Assembly: GCA_039105265.1 (NCBI GenBank) | Contig: JAPFFF010000008.1 | Span: forward strand, 5,518,001 to 5,582,000 | From: Tritrichomonas musculus | Taxonomy: Eukaryota; Parabasalia; Tritrichomonadida; Tritrichomonadidae | Direction of reading: 5' to 3' | DNA: 64,000 nucleotides | Shown: positions 1 to 9,173 of the stretch, piece after piece | Layout: every line of letters starts with the position of its first letter | Numbering within the stretch: the first letter of the stretch is position 1 | The notes under the pieces: generated by a model | Told to the model about the DNA's origin: nothing | What the model saw: the letters and a program-made list of their open reading frames with translations, nothing else | Database searches by the model: none | Position numbers and translations under genes: made by a program

Positions 1-1818
1 AACGACCAAATTATACTTGATGTTATTAATAACATTGATAAAAGTCCTTACAGAAGATCATATAATCAAAAATTTGTTATTTTTTGCTCAATTGCATGCT
101 TATTTGGTAGGAAGTGTTATAACTTTTTGAGAAAGAAAATACCGTTATGCTCAATTTCTTTTTTAAAAAAATCATGGACCAACGATTTAAACTTAGTATC
201 AAATTGCGTTTTTAGTATTGATAATATATACGAATTAATCTCAACCTATAATTTTGGCGGTTGTCGTGCTTGCCTAGCCATTGATGCAGCATCCTTTCAA
301 AAAGTTAAAGGTGAAACATTAATTAAAAGAATGCCATTTTTACCCAAAAGTGCCAATATCGATCCATCAAAAGTTTATTCCAACGTTTTTGTTTTTCTTT
401 TGCAACCTCTTTCAAAAGCATATCAAACAATTCCAATTCACATACAAATTCATGAAAATGGGAACGCAAGTTTATTTATTATCCGTATCATTAAAGATAT
501 AATTAGTTATTTAAATATGTATAATATAATAATAGACTTTGTGGCAACAGATGGTGACAGGTTTTATGATTTTGAACATCAACTTTTTTTCAATGATTAT
601 ATTGAAAAAGTTTATAACTTCAGAATTTTTGAAGACATATTTAACTATTATGTAATAAACAGAATTATTTTGCCAAATTCAGATTTACTTCATATTCTTA
701 AATGTGTCAGAAGACAGCTAGTTGGTAAAGACTTCATCATTGTTGATTATTTCAACGGAATAACAATCAATGTGAATGAATTTGAGATTTATGACTTTAC
801 AAAAGTTATAAATGATGTTTCATCAAACGGAGGGATGAAAGATTCCTACCCATTGCTATTATATTCTTTTGATACTTTTAAATCAGCCTGTAAGCAAAAA
901 AAATATGCTCATGCTTTTTACATTTTAGGCTATTGTTTTCTTGCAGAAGCAGTTCGAAATCCAATTTTGAGCAATGAAGCAAGGATGTATTATTTACAAG
1001 TTTCATTCTGGGTGATTTTATATTTTTACCACCAGCACAACTATGTTAAAAACCATGGAGTTCACACAAAAATTGGCCTTATTAGGTCATTAAATACAAT
1101 ACTGACGATCATGATTTCAATTCAAAAATACATTCTCTTGAAATTGGATAGAGTCGGTACGCATGCACTGGAGTGTTTCTTTGGTATCGTTAGAATGGCC
1201 TGTTTCGGGAATCATAGTTTCATCAACATGTTGAATGCAATTGTTAGGTCGATTTACATTAAAAAGAAATTATTAGAAATTGATGAAGAAATAAAAATAC
1301 AAGGCAGAGATAACATTGGAGGAACAACCACAAAGCCAGATTCAAATGAAGGCGTTTTACCTCACTGTCTTCCAAATGAATTCTTTTGTATAATGCTACG
1401 GTTGATGAAAGGTATTATCATCAACAATGATATCGAAATTCTAGAAAAATTCATTGAAGAAAAATCAATTGAAAATGATCGTTTCTCATCTAATTTCACA
1501 AAAATTTATTTACAAGGACTATTTGCAGGATCGAATATTTCATCCAGATATAGAAGTAATGATGAGAAAAAGAAGAAAAGCAAGAAAGAATCACAATCAG
1601 ATGAATTTGAAAATGAAGACAATACAAAGATGGACAAACCAATTCAAAGAGAACCAACTAAAGAAGATTTTGATGCAATAAATTTAATGATGGGACAAAC
1701 ACCACAAGTGATTCAGTTCTATTCTTTATTGAACCCAAAAGCTATTGCATCAGGAGTGTATGATGGTATTCCTCCAAGAACTGAACATTTTTTTAATTTT
1801 ACCCCTAATGATCAATAA
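1..1818 (+). CDS. P-element/THAP9-like transposase, 5' end outside window
   Basis: The reading frame is open from base 1, so the N-terminus (and any THAP or zinc-finger DNA-binding domain) lies upstream of the window. The product would be an RNase H-fold DNA transposase. Visible signs are the N-terminal stretch with a 'YNFLRKK' motif, like the segment before the catalytic core of P elements, then 'AIDAASFQ' (first Asp), 'FVATDGDRF' (second Asp), 'PNSDLLHILKCVRR' (matching the D..H..K..R block of P/THAP9 proteins) and 'HALECFFGIVRMACFG' (Glu region). A Lys/Glu-rich linker and a short C-terminal segment follow. No internal stop is seen over about 606 codons, so this copy may be intact or recently active. 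The family call rests on motif order only; a related P-like superfamily is possible. Confidence 0.6.
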   Translation, partial: NDQIILDVINNIDKSPYRRSYNQKFVIFCSIACLFGRKCYNFLRKKIPLCSISFLKKSWTNDLNLVSNCVFSIDNIYELISTYNFGGCRACLAIDAASFQKVKGETLIKRMPFLPKSANIDPSKVYSNVFVFLLQPLSKAYQTIPIHIQIHENGNASLFIIRIIKDIISYLNMYNIIIDFVATDGDRFYDFEHQLFFNDYIEKVYNFRIFEDIFNYYVINRIILPNSDLLHILKCVRRQLVGKDFIIVDYFNGITINVNEFEIYDFTKVINDVSSNGGMKDSYPLLLYSFDTFKSACKQKKYAHAFYILGYCFLAEAVRNPILSNEARMYYLQVSFWVILYFYHQHNYVKNHGVHTKIGLIRSLNTILTIMISIQKYILLKLDRVGTHALECFFGIVRMACFGNHSFINMLNAIVRSIYIKKKLLEIDEEIKIQGRDNIGGTTTKPDSNEGVLPHCLPNEFFCIMLRLMKGIIINNDIEILEKFIEEKSIENDRFSSNFTKIYLQGLFAGSNISSRYRSNDEKKKKSKKESQSDEFENEDNTKMDKPIQREPTKEDFDAINLMMGQTPQVIQFYSLLNPKAIASGVYDGIPPRTEHFFNFTPNDQ

Positions 1819-2083
1819 AAAGCATTTTTAATAAAATATTTAATTTAAATATACTATTTTATTTTATTTATTTTTATATTTTCCCAGTATATCAATGAAT
1901 TTGTATTTTTTAAAAATTGAATGGTTTACATAAAATATTTTTTATAATTAAAATGCTCAAATAAACTTTATCTTTAATTATTATAAGGTCTCTTTAATAA
2001 AATTATTAATAGCAATTTATAAGCTTTTTAATGATATAAAAAATAAAGGATTTCTCAGATATCACACCCATGATTTTTTGGTT

Positions 2084-2474
2084 AAAATTATTTCCTTATT
2101 AGATTTTGAATAAGGTCTTCCGGTGAAAATTATTTCCTTATTAGATTTTTAATAAGGTCTTCCGGTGAAAATTATTTTTCTGTTAGATTTTGAATAAGAT
2201 CTTCCGGTGAAAATTATTTTTCTGTTAGATTTTGAATAAGATCTTCCGGTGAAAATTATTTTTCTGTTAGATTTTGAATAAGGTCTTCCGGTGAAAATTA
2301 TTTTTCTGTTAGATTTTGAATAAGATCTTCCGGTGAAAATTATTTTTCTGTTAGATTTTGAATAAGATCTTCCGGTGAAAATTATTTTTCTGTTAGATTT
2401 TGAATAAGGTCTTCCGGTGAAAATTATTTTTCTATTAGATTTTGAATAAGATCTTTCGGTGAAAATTATTTTTG
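2084..2474. repeat. 42-bp minisatellite, nine full copies
   Basis: Nine head-to-tail units of exactly 42 bp start at 2084, 2126, 2168, 2210, 2252, 2294, 2336, 2378 and 2420, followed by a partial unit. Each unit ends in TCTTCCGGTG (the last has TTTCGGTG). The two left units share a CCTTATTAG variant, while the inner ones carry TCTGTTAG and alternate AAGGTC with AAGATC. This gradient suggests expansion from the centre. It lies 3' of the P-like transposase and may be part of that element. No reading frame of interest crosses it. Confidence 0.95.
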
Positions 2475-2817
2475 TATAAGTTGATGAATAAAATATTATT
2501 TGGTGAAAAGAATTTAAGTTTGCATTTCATTATTTTAATTGGATGAAACAAATCTTTTGTCAATATCAATACTAGTTCAAATCTCTAAGATTTGCATTGA
2601 TGAATTTTATTATTTGATAAATAATATGGCATGACTTTTGCAAAAGATTATGAATATCGTAATGTTAATTCGCAAGTCGCTAAAAATTTCAACAAAATAG
2701 AATATCTTCGATTTGTCATTTCAAAATTACTTTTGATATCAACTTTCAGTTGTTTTGAATTTTAATATGCAATTGAATTTTTCATGGAAATTAAAGTCAA
2801 TTTCTTCTTAAAATTGA
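2475..2817. other. Intergenic, no gene seen
   Basis: AT-rich sequence between the minisatellite and the convergent pogo-like transposase gene. I see no reading frame, RNA gene or convincing terminal repeat. It presumably holds 3' flanks of the two transposase genes. Confidence 0.6.
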
Positions 2818-4395
2818 TCAATCATCAAAAAATATAATTTTAGATGAGTTTGTATCATAGAAACATGGAATTGTGCTCAGGAATCGACAATCATTTATAA
2901 TTCTTTTGCACAAACTTGAAACATTATTTAAATAATTTCCATTATAATTCAGCAAAGAAAGATGTTTATGGAATTTACTGCATTTGATGAAATCGTTAAT
3001 AACATTGATATTTTGATCGTTTGTGATAAATTTACAATTAATATTTAATTCATTTGCGTTTGATGTATTCTTTTTTATCTTTATGTATTTTTGAATTTCA
3101 GGTGTTAACTCCTGAACAAAATTACTATTTAACAGTTGACTACAATCAACTGGATTAAGGCCAGTTAATTTGGCTGCAGTAGTGCAGGCCTTTTTGTTTG
3201 CTTTCAAATCAAATGAAAGGATAGCTGCTAGAATACAAAAAAGCCTAAGTTGACTAGTATTGTTCTTGTCAATTTCAAAATCCTTCATCATTTTCTTAAG
3301 AAAATCAGAAAACGCTGATTTCATCGGCGAGCCGATCCCAACATCATAAAGCTGTGTAAGATGGCTCGTGTGGGATGGAATTATAAATACTTCTATGTTA
3401 TGCTGTTTTAATATCTTGATGGCCACAGGATTTTCACGCGACTTGTGGCCATCAAGAATTAAAATAGCTCTAGAATTTCTTATCGATTTATCGAGTTTCA
3501 ATCTAAACATTGACAACCAATTGACAAAACAAATTGCGAAAAATAAAAATGTATCACGAGTCTGCCAGCCGCTGGGGCTGCTGGCAAAAACGGCATCTCC
3601 ATTCATTTGAAATTCCAATAAATCTGAAGGAAGCTTGACCAATGATTTTAATACAATGAATAATGGAAATTTGTCTCCCAACACATTACAGCAGCACATT
3701 GCTGTAATGTGTGGGAGCGTTAGTTCATCATGCAATAAAGGTCTCGACATGCCATCAGGAACTAAAACTTTTCTAGACACTGTTGGTTGCAACATTGTTT
3801 CGTCAGCGGTGAATCGAAGAGAAGGAGGAATATTAATTAAAAAGGGAAACAATGTATTTGTGTAAAGTTCAATTTTACTGGGAGTACAAGCAACAAGCCT
3901 ATTTACTTCAATGTTCCTCGGAGTCATGAGATCTGCTTCAAGTTCTTGTATATGTTGGTAAACCCAGTCCCTTCCAGCATCATGCTTATCAAACTCTTCT
4001 CTGATTTCTTGAATTATATTAAAGCAATTAATTTTGACCAAAAAACAACGAGTATTTGAAAAGCGAGTTGTCTTTAAAAAGTTTGCTTTTTCAATTACAT
4101 CTTCCACGTCTATATAGCTCCCATCAATAGCGGTTTCCAAAGCATATTCTTTTAGTGAATAAACATCAACTTCTGAAAGAAGTGGAATATTTCCGCAAAT
4201 ACTACCTTTGGACCATGTTAAAGAAAGCGATGATCTCTTCAAGCAAGTTTTCAAAGCTTCTGATGAAAGAGTCCCAGCAAAATTAGGATTTTTATTATAT
4301 TCTTCTTTGATTTTTGCATATGATGAACCTTTTAATTTTTCTTCAACTATCCAAAGCTGAACATCAGTGAATAATGAAGTATTCAGGTATTCCAT
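2818..4395 (-). CDS. Pogo/Tigger-type (DDE_1) transposase
   Basis: The frame begins at the ATG at 4395, with 525 codons. The N-terminus shows a helix-turn-helix-like region ('LKGSSYAKIKEEYN'), followed by a CENP-B-like stretch with 'SRGSxCG'-like residues. The catalytic core shows 'FTADETM' (first Asp), 'ILILDGHKSR' (second Asp), then 'FIIPSHTSHLTQLYDVG' with the third Asp 35 residues after the second (DD35D). The PSHTSH.TQ..D signature is diagnostic of the DDE_1 family that includes pogo, Tigger and CENP-B relatives. No stop breaks the frame, so this copy looks whole at the protein level. I could not find convincing terminal inverted repeats; an 11-bp match (TCATGGAAATT at about 2784, inverted near 4720) is too short to rely on. 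Confidence 0.85.
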   Translation of the reverse strand: MEYLNTSLFTDVQLWIVEEKLKGSSYAKIKEEYNKNPNFAGTLSSEALKTCLKRSSLSLTWSKGSICGNIPLLSEVDVYSLKEYALETAIDGSYIDVEDVIEKANFLKTTRFSNTRCFLVKINCFNIIQEIREEFDKHDAGRDWVYQHIQELEADLMTPRNIEVNRLVACTPSKIELYTNTLFPFLINIPPSLRFTADETMLQPTVSRKVLVPDGMSRPLLHDELTLPHITAMCCCNVLGDKFPLFIVLKSLVKLPSDLLEFQMNGDAVFASSPSGWQTRDTFLFFAICFVNWLSMFRLKLDKSIRNSRAILILDGHKSRENPVAIKILKQHNIEVFIIPSHTSHLTQLYDVGIGSPMKSAFSDFLKKMMKDFEIDKNNTSQLRLFCILAAILSFDLKANKKACTTAAKLTGLNPVDCSQLLNSNFVQELTPEIQKYIKIKKNTSNANELNINCKFITNDQNINVINDFIKCSKFHKHLSLLNYNGNYLNNVSSLCKRIINDCRFLSTIPCFYDTNSSKIIFFDD

Positions 4396-5481
4396 CAGCA
4401 ATCACTGATTTTTTTTTTTTTTTTAATAAAATGACATTTTTTTAAAAAATAGTCACTTTTTTAATAAAAAATATTTTAAAATAAACCTCACAAACTAATC
4501 CCGACTGACGGTTGAAGAAATAATACATTTTTCTGAACTTTGAAAAGATTGATTACTTTACACAACGATAAAAAACGGTTAATCAGGAAAAAAAAATAGA
4601 CGATCAGGAAAAAAATAGTAAACGTTATGTCAATTTCATGCATTCAAAGCTGAAAACAATGTAAATTTGCCATTTATATAAATTTTTTTGTTACAATAAA
4701 TAAAAGCAGGCAAAAATGGCAATTTCCATGATCTAACATTCCTTTCGATATTTTCATGGTTTTCTGTTTATATTTGGCTAGTATATATTCATTTTGAAAA
4801 TCAGCCCAGCATTAAAAAAGATGATTTTAATGAAATGAATGTATTATCTATAAGTAAAAAAGAAATATTAAAAGAATATTAGAGGAATTTTTATGATTTT
4901 CACAATTTTTACTTAAAATCAGAAATCAATATCTTTTTTTCAATACTAATTGTTCAAGAAAGCATTTTATTGTTTTTTTAACCTTTTAAAAATGTTTGTA
5001 TTTTGCTTTTATTTTGTATTAAAATGATTTATATAAATGATTTGTTGAAAGATGTTTTCTTATTTGATGTTCATTGAAAAAGTTCGATAAAAAAAGAATG
5101 CAAATTCAACTAAATTGTTAGAATACACATTAATAATTTTTACATTTTTATTTAATAAATATTAGACAAACAAGTTGATCAAGAAATCGTTAGTAAGAAA
5201 TCGATTTATCTGCTAATAAGTAAATTATTATTATCAACATTGTTGTATAATTGTATCAAATAAATATAGTTATGCTAAACGCGTAAAAATTTTGTTGCCA
5301 AAATAAATAAACATATTAACGTTAAAAGCCAATATAAAAATTTTGAAGATAAGGATCTTTAATCACCATCACCAACTTCAGATGAAAATACATGAATTAA
5401 TAAAGCCTGAAGATTTTGTCTAGTAGTATTTCTTTGTGTTTAACCGATATCTATTTAATCCGTGATTTTTCCTTGGAAGAA
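4396..5481. other. Long AT-rich intergenic stretch
   Basis: Over 1 kb of very AT-rich DNA without a credible reading frame. It starts with an 18-T run just upstream of the pogo-like start codon, then short imperfect repeats of GATCAGGAAAAAAATAG-like sequence near 4580-4615. No gene, RNA or clear repeat element is identified. It ends at the left arm of the 34-nt inverted repeat. Confidence 0.6.
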
Positions 5482-5515
5482 ATAAACTGCTTTCCAAATT
5501 TCCGTCCATATCAAA
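5482..5515 (+). repeat. Left arm of 34-nt inverted repeat
   Basis: Perfect reverse complement of 10977-11010, 5.5 kb away. A chance match of this length in one window is very unlikely because the arm is less AT-biased than its surroundings (it contains CTGCTTTCC and TTTCCGTCC). Confidence 0.9.
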
Positions 5516-5822
5516 TTTCTGAGTATTTATTCAAAAAGTCAAAAATAAAAAAATAAAAATATTTTATCTTATCAATTAAAAATAAAACATTCAAAATGTT
5601 TGAGTTTTTTATTTTGAAAAATATTATATATATATATATTTCAAAAATAAATATTACTCTTTTTTTTTTATAAATTAATTTAATAACATATATTTATTAT
5701 TTTATAAATAATTATAATTAATACTTATCTATTTTTTAATAATATATTTAAATTTATTTTTAAAAAAATTTCAAAAGGAAATTTTGGTCATCCTATTGAT
5801 TACAAAATTTAAATTGTTTTGA

Positions 5823-6413
5823 ATGATTCCTTTCCAGGTCCAATCTTTCAGTTACCCGTATCAATATCAAGTGCAAATACAATCATCGAGTTCATGTTCT
5901 TCCTTATATCAGCCAAATTATTATGTTGGATATATGAATCCAAGTATTCCCATAGATTATGACATACCACCTGAAACGAGTGCAGATAATGGACCCGAAA
6001 AAAAAATTTACCATACTTTATTTGTGTCAAATATCCCTTTTGGCTGTAATTATCAAATTCTTTTGAATTCCTTTTCAAAATTTGGCCAAATATCGAATTG
6101 TCACATTTGCCAAGCAAACGGAAGCTTTTTTGTTTCGTATTATAATCTTAGTTCTGCAGAGGATGCATTGGCAAATGTAAAATTTCAGAAAATCGATGGA
6201 CGATCAATACAGGTCAATTATTCATCTCAAAGTCCAGATAATTTGACCTCTGTTGTCATTGTAAAATCATCCAAAAAAGAGTATTCCATATTAACAATCG
6301 ATGAACTAGAAACAAGTTTACTTAATTTTGGTAAAGTTTTCCTCATTGAAGAAGGTTATCAAATAACTAAAAATTCAGGAGATCGAAAAGAAACAATTCT
6401 CGTTCAACAATAA
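5823..6413 (+). CDS. RRM RNA-binding protein, Mei2-like, probably truncated
   Basis: The 196-residue product starts with a Tyr/Ser/Gln-rich segment, then an RRM at about residues 63-135: RNP2-like 'HTLFVSNIPF' and RNP1-like 'GSFFVSYYNLSSAEDAL'. The second motif, with YY and AEDAL, resembles RRM1 of Mei2-type proteins. A second, incomplete RRM follows ('DNLTSVVIVK...LETSLLNFGKVFLIEE') and stops near its second strand. The remaining 20 residues overlap, in another frame, the beginning of the Tc1 transposase (open from 6371). The simplest reading is a host RRM gene cut by the transposon, so that its last codons are transposon DNA. The RRM could instead be a passenger gene of the element bounded by 5482-11010. 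RNA binding is inferred from the fold only. Confidence 0.65.
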   Translation: MIPFQVQSFSYPYQYQVQIQSSSSCSSLYQPNYYVGYMNPSIPIDYDIPPETSADNGPEKKIYHTLFVSNIPFGCNYQILLNSFSKFGQISNCHICQANGSFFVSYYNLSSAEDALANVKFQKIDGRSIQVNYSSQSPDNLTSVVIVKSSKKEYSILTIDELETSLLNFGKVFLIEEGYQITKNSGDRKETILVQQ

Positions 6414-7528
6414 TACGTTTATTATTTGAAAATAAATTTCGGTTTCGTAAACCTCGACATATTCAATTTTTGACGATGGCACACAAGTTCAATCGATACA
6501 ATTTTTCAATTAAAATGCTGGCACATTTCCGTGGTATTTTTAAATGCATTATATTTAGTGATGAATGCAGATTCTGTCAAACTCCAGATAATAATTGCAG
6601 ATGGATCATGTGTAATGATTTTAGAGAAGAGAAGTGTGCTAAATATTCTAAATATACTTTTGGTACCATGGCATGGGGGGCCATTGGATTAAATTTTAAA
6701 TCAAAATTAATGTTTCCGAAAGGAAAAATTAATTCTGAGGTTTATCAGCAAATGCTTGCCGATTCAAATATTTTCACTGAGGCAGATAATGAATTCGGAA
6801 AATTTAGGTACATATTCCAGCAAGATGGAGCCCCTTCACATAAAACAATCAAGACATATAATTACATTGAAAAATATGCAATGGTTTTGTACAATTGGCC
6901 AGCTAATTCACCGGATCTTTCACCTATTGAAATGGTATGGTCGATTATGAAGAACAAACTAATGGCATATGAAAACCAACCAAAAAATCAAGAAGAACTT
7001 GAATCATTATTAGTTGATATTTGGGAAAATCAAATCTCTTATGAGCTAATAAACGATTTGATTTTGTCGTTTGAATATCGTCTTGAAATGTGCAGAGATG
7101 TTTATGGAGGAAGTATTTCACACTTCTTATCAGCAGGTCGGAAAAAAGTCAATCCTGATGATCTATTTGATCGAGATTACATTCCTCATTTGATCACACC
7201 AGATGAAACAAGGATTCTTTATGAAATGAATGCAAGAAATCGTCATCAATGGAAATTAATATCTGAAACATTTGAAGGCTTTCAAATTGATCCAAAATCG
7301 GTAAAATATGTGGTTTTTGATATAGAAAGGAAGGTTAATGACTTTATGAAAAATACTTTTAAATATGTTGCATGTCCTTCTGAAATCGAAGGATTCATTC
7401 CTCAAAATATTGTAGACCAAAAACTAGATGATAATGATTATGATTTTGATGACTATGATTATGATTCAAACGATTACGAAGAAGATTACGAAGATGATTA
7501 TTATGATGAAATTGAAGAAGATGATTAA
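6371..7528 (+). CDS. Tc1-type DD34E transposase with C-terminal Myb-like domain
   Basis: The first ATG is at 6476, but the frame is open from 6371 and the upstream codons read as the end of a second helix-turn-helix and linker ('STIIRLLFENKFRFRKPRHI'). The usual N-terminal paired-like domain is therefore missing or lies in another frame. The catalytic triad is intact: 'IIFSDECRF', 'IFQQDGAPSHK' and 'NSPDLSPIEMVW', with exactly 34 residues between the second Asp and the Glu (DD34E, Tc1 type). After the catalytic core, at about 45 residues' distance, is a Myb/SANT-like segment ('LITPDETRILYEMNARNRHQW', then 'KSVKYVVFDIERKV'). It is followed by a long Asp/Glu/Tyr-rich acidic tail ending at 7528. 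A Tc1-family enzyme with its Myb-like module at the C-terminus is unusual. Confidence 0.75.
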   Translation, partial: KFRRSKRNNSRSTIIRLLFENKFRFRKPRHIQFLTMAHKFNRYNFSIKMLAHFRGIFKCIIFSDECRFCQTPDNNCRWIMCNDFREEKCAKYSKYTFGTMAWGAIGLNFKSKLMFPKGKINSEVYQQMLADSNIFTEADNEFGKFRYIFQQDGAPSHKTIKTYNYIEKYAMVLYNWPANSPDLSPIEMVWSIMKNKLMAYENQPKNQEELESLLVDIWENQISYELINDLILSFEYRLEMCRDVYGGSISHFLSAGRKKVNPDDLFDRDYIPHLITPDETRILYEMNARNRHQWKLISETFEGFQIDPKSVKYVVFDIERKVNDFMKNTFKYVACPSEIEGFIPQNIVDQKLDDNDYDFDDYDYDSNDYEEDYEDDYYDEIEEDD

Positions 7529-7965
7529 AAAACATTTAAAACAAAATTAATTAATTAATAAACATTCTAAAAAAAATTTTATTATGATATTTTTTTTTTA
7601 TTAAAAATAACTCTTTAAAAAAATGAAAGATTAATGAATTAAAAAAAATTGTTCCTAATATTAACCCAAAAAATGGGTATGCAGATGCTATCAGATCCCC
7701 AGATTCAAGAACGCATTGAATCATCCAGCCCTTTTAAGTCGTGTGAATCCATCTATCCTAGGGACATCTTTAATCACTTCATTCGAAGTGCCGTCGCCCG
7801 TCGCAAAAAAATGCAGTCTTGGATTTACACTTCTGGGATCACTAGAAAAGTGACGTCATTTTCATGACCAGAAGGACCCGGCTTACAGCAGCATTATTAT
7901 CAGAAACAATTTTTAATAATTTGCACAAATTTCTTTCAATATTTTTAAAGAATTTATGAATGAAT
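7529..7965. other. Intergenic with a less AT-rich island
   Basis: After poly-A/T-rich sequence, bases about 7665-7895 are clearly richer in G and C than their surroundings, which suggests eroded coding DNA. A short plus-strand frame with no upstream ATG reads through part of it but matches nothing I recognise. I make no gene call. Confidence 0.4.
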
Positions 7966-9170
7966 CTAACTCAACAGATCGTCACCTTGATCAGCAGCCA
8001 ATTTATAAAAATGAGCTGCTTTTTCTTTATCAGCACGATGAGATCCACAACCTTTTTCAAGCATCACTGCATAGTTAAATATAGCATTATCGTTTCCATT
8101 ATTGATTGCCATTTTATAATATTTAAAAGCTTCTTCCTTATTTGCTTTTACACATTCACCTTTATAAAGCATGTTTGCATAATTATTCATTGCTGAAGCA
8201 ATTGCTTCTTCTTTATTTGCATCAATTCCATCTCCTTTTTCAACCAAAACAGCATAATTAAACATCGCATTTACATCACCTTTATCAGCCAAAGATTTGA
8301 GTGAACTTGCTTCTTCTTCTTTCTCAGAACCAACTTTATTATCCTTATTTTTATATGTTGACAACTTACCAACAGTTGTTTCATTCGCTAGCATGTAATA
8401 ATAAAGAGATTCTTCCTTATTCTCGGAAACACAGTCACCAATTTCGAGCATTTTTGCATGAGTTTCAATTGCTTAATGTTTCCTTTAGCAATTGCTTTCT
8501 TGTAATATTTAACAGCTTTTCCTTTGTTGGATGATATTCCATCACCTTTGTGCAGCATGGCTAGCATTCTTTGCAATGATAAAAACAAGCCAGAAGCAGC
8601 TTACTATTTCAAGATGGCTGCTGATCAAGGTGACGATGAAGCGATGTTCAAATATCCTACCATTTCCTTCTTAATTGCTTCCTTTCTTATAAGTGCTAAT
8701 TGCCTCTTCTTTGTTTGATTCACAAACTTCGCCTTTGTAAAGCATGATTGCGTAGTTGTTCATAGAAGATGTGTCTCCTTTGTCGACGGACATTTTGTAA
8801 TATTAAAACACTTCTTCTTTATTGCTTTCATAAATGATATCAGCATATTTCTTCATTGCATTTAAATTGCCTTTCTCAATGGATTTCTTATAGTATTCAA
8901 TTGCTTTTTCTTCATCTTCTTCAAAAAGCATTTCACCATGCAAAAAAGTGCCTCGTCAAAATCTGAAAACAATTCGAAATATGAATTCACTTCTTCAATG
9001 TCAATATCACCAAATAAAGCTATAAATTTTGTAAAGAATAATTTGAAGAATAGTCCATAATGACTGTTGGATATGGATGTGAATCAAAATCCAAGAAGCT
9101 AAAACCAATTAATGGCATTAATGCGGGATATTTTCTCAATTGTTTTGCTGATCTCAATGTTTTCTTTGAT
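7966..9170 (-). pseudogene. Broken Sel1-repeat gene with kinase-like N-terminal remnant
   Basis: On the minus strand, 8450-7966 encodes several Sel1-like repeats ('NKEEAFKYYKMAINNGNDNA', 'KAAHFYKLAADQGDD'). 8588-8460 continues in another frame ('NKGKAVKYYKKAIAKGN') and 8940-8660 holds further eroded units. At about 9165-9060 the minus strand reads 'PLIGFSFLDFDSHPYPTVIM', typical of the kinase-like domains that precede Sel1 repeats in trichomonad proteins. Several frame changes and stops separate the parts. Bases 8579-8656 carry one Sel1 unit in the opposite orientation ('EAAYYFKMAADQGDDEAMF' on the plus strand), a small internal inversion. The gene is dead as it stands. Sel1 repeats are TPR-like protein-binding units. 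Confidence 0.8.
8579..8656 (+). repeat. Inverted Sel1-repeat segment inside the pseudogene
   Basis: About 78 bp read as a Sel1 unit on the plus strand, whereas the Sel1 coding on both sides is on the minus strand. This is best explained by a small inversion or by insertion of an inverted piece from a paralogue. Confidence 0.7.
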
Positions 9171-9173
9171 GAA

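Noticed and set aside
2084-2474. CRISPR-like array
   Set aside because: Units are contiguous 42-bp tandem copies without unique spacers, in a eukaryotic context.
2780-4730. 11-bp inverted match around the pogo-like transposase as terminal repeats
   Set aside because: Too short and AT-rich for its spacing, with no target duplication at the implied ends.
6371-6413. Programmed -1 frameshift joining the RRM frame to the transposase
   Set aside because: No proper slippery heptamer is present in the overlap. Insertion of the element into the RRM gene explains the junction more simply.
7649-7867. Short plus-strand frame in the composition island
   Set aside because: It opens at TTG and not ATG and resembles no family. 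I describe the island but do not call a gene.
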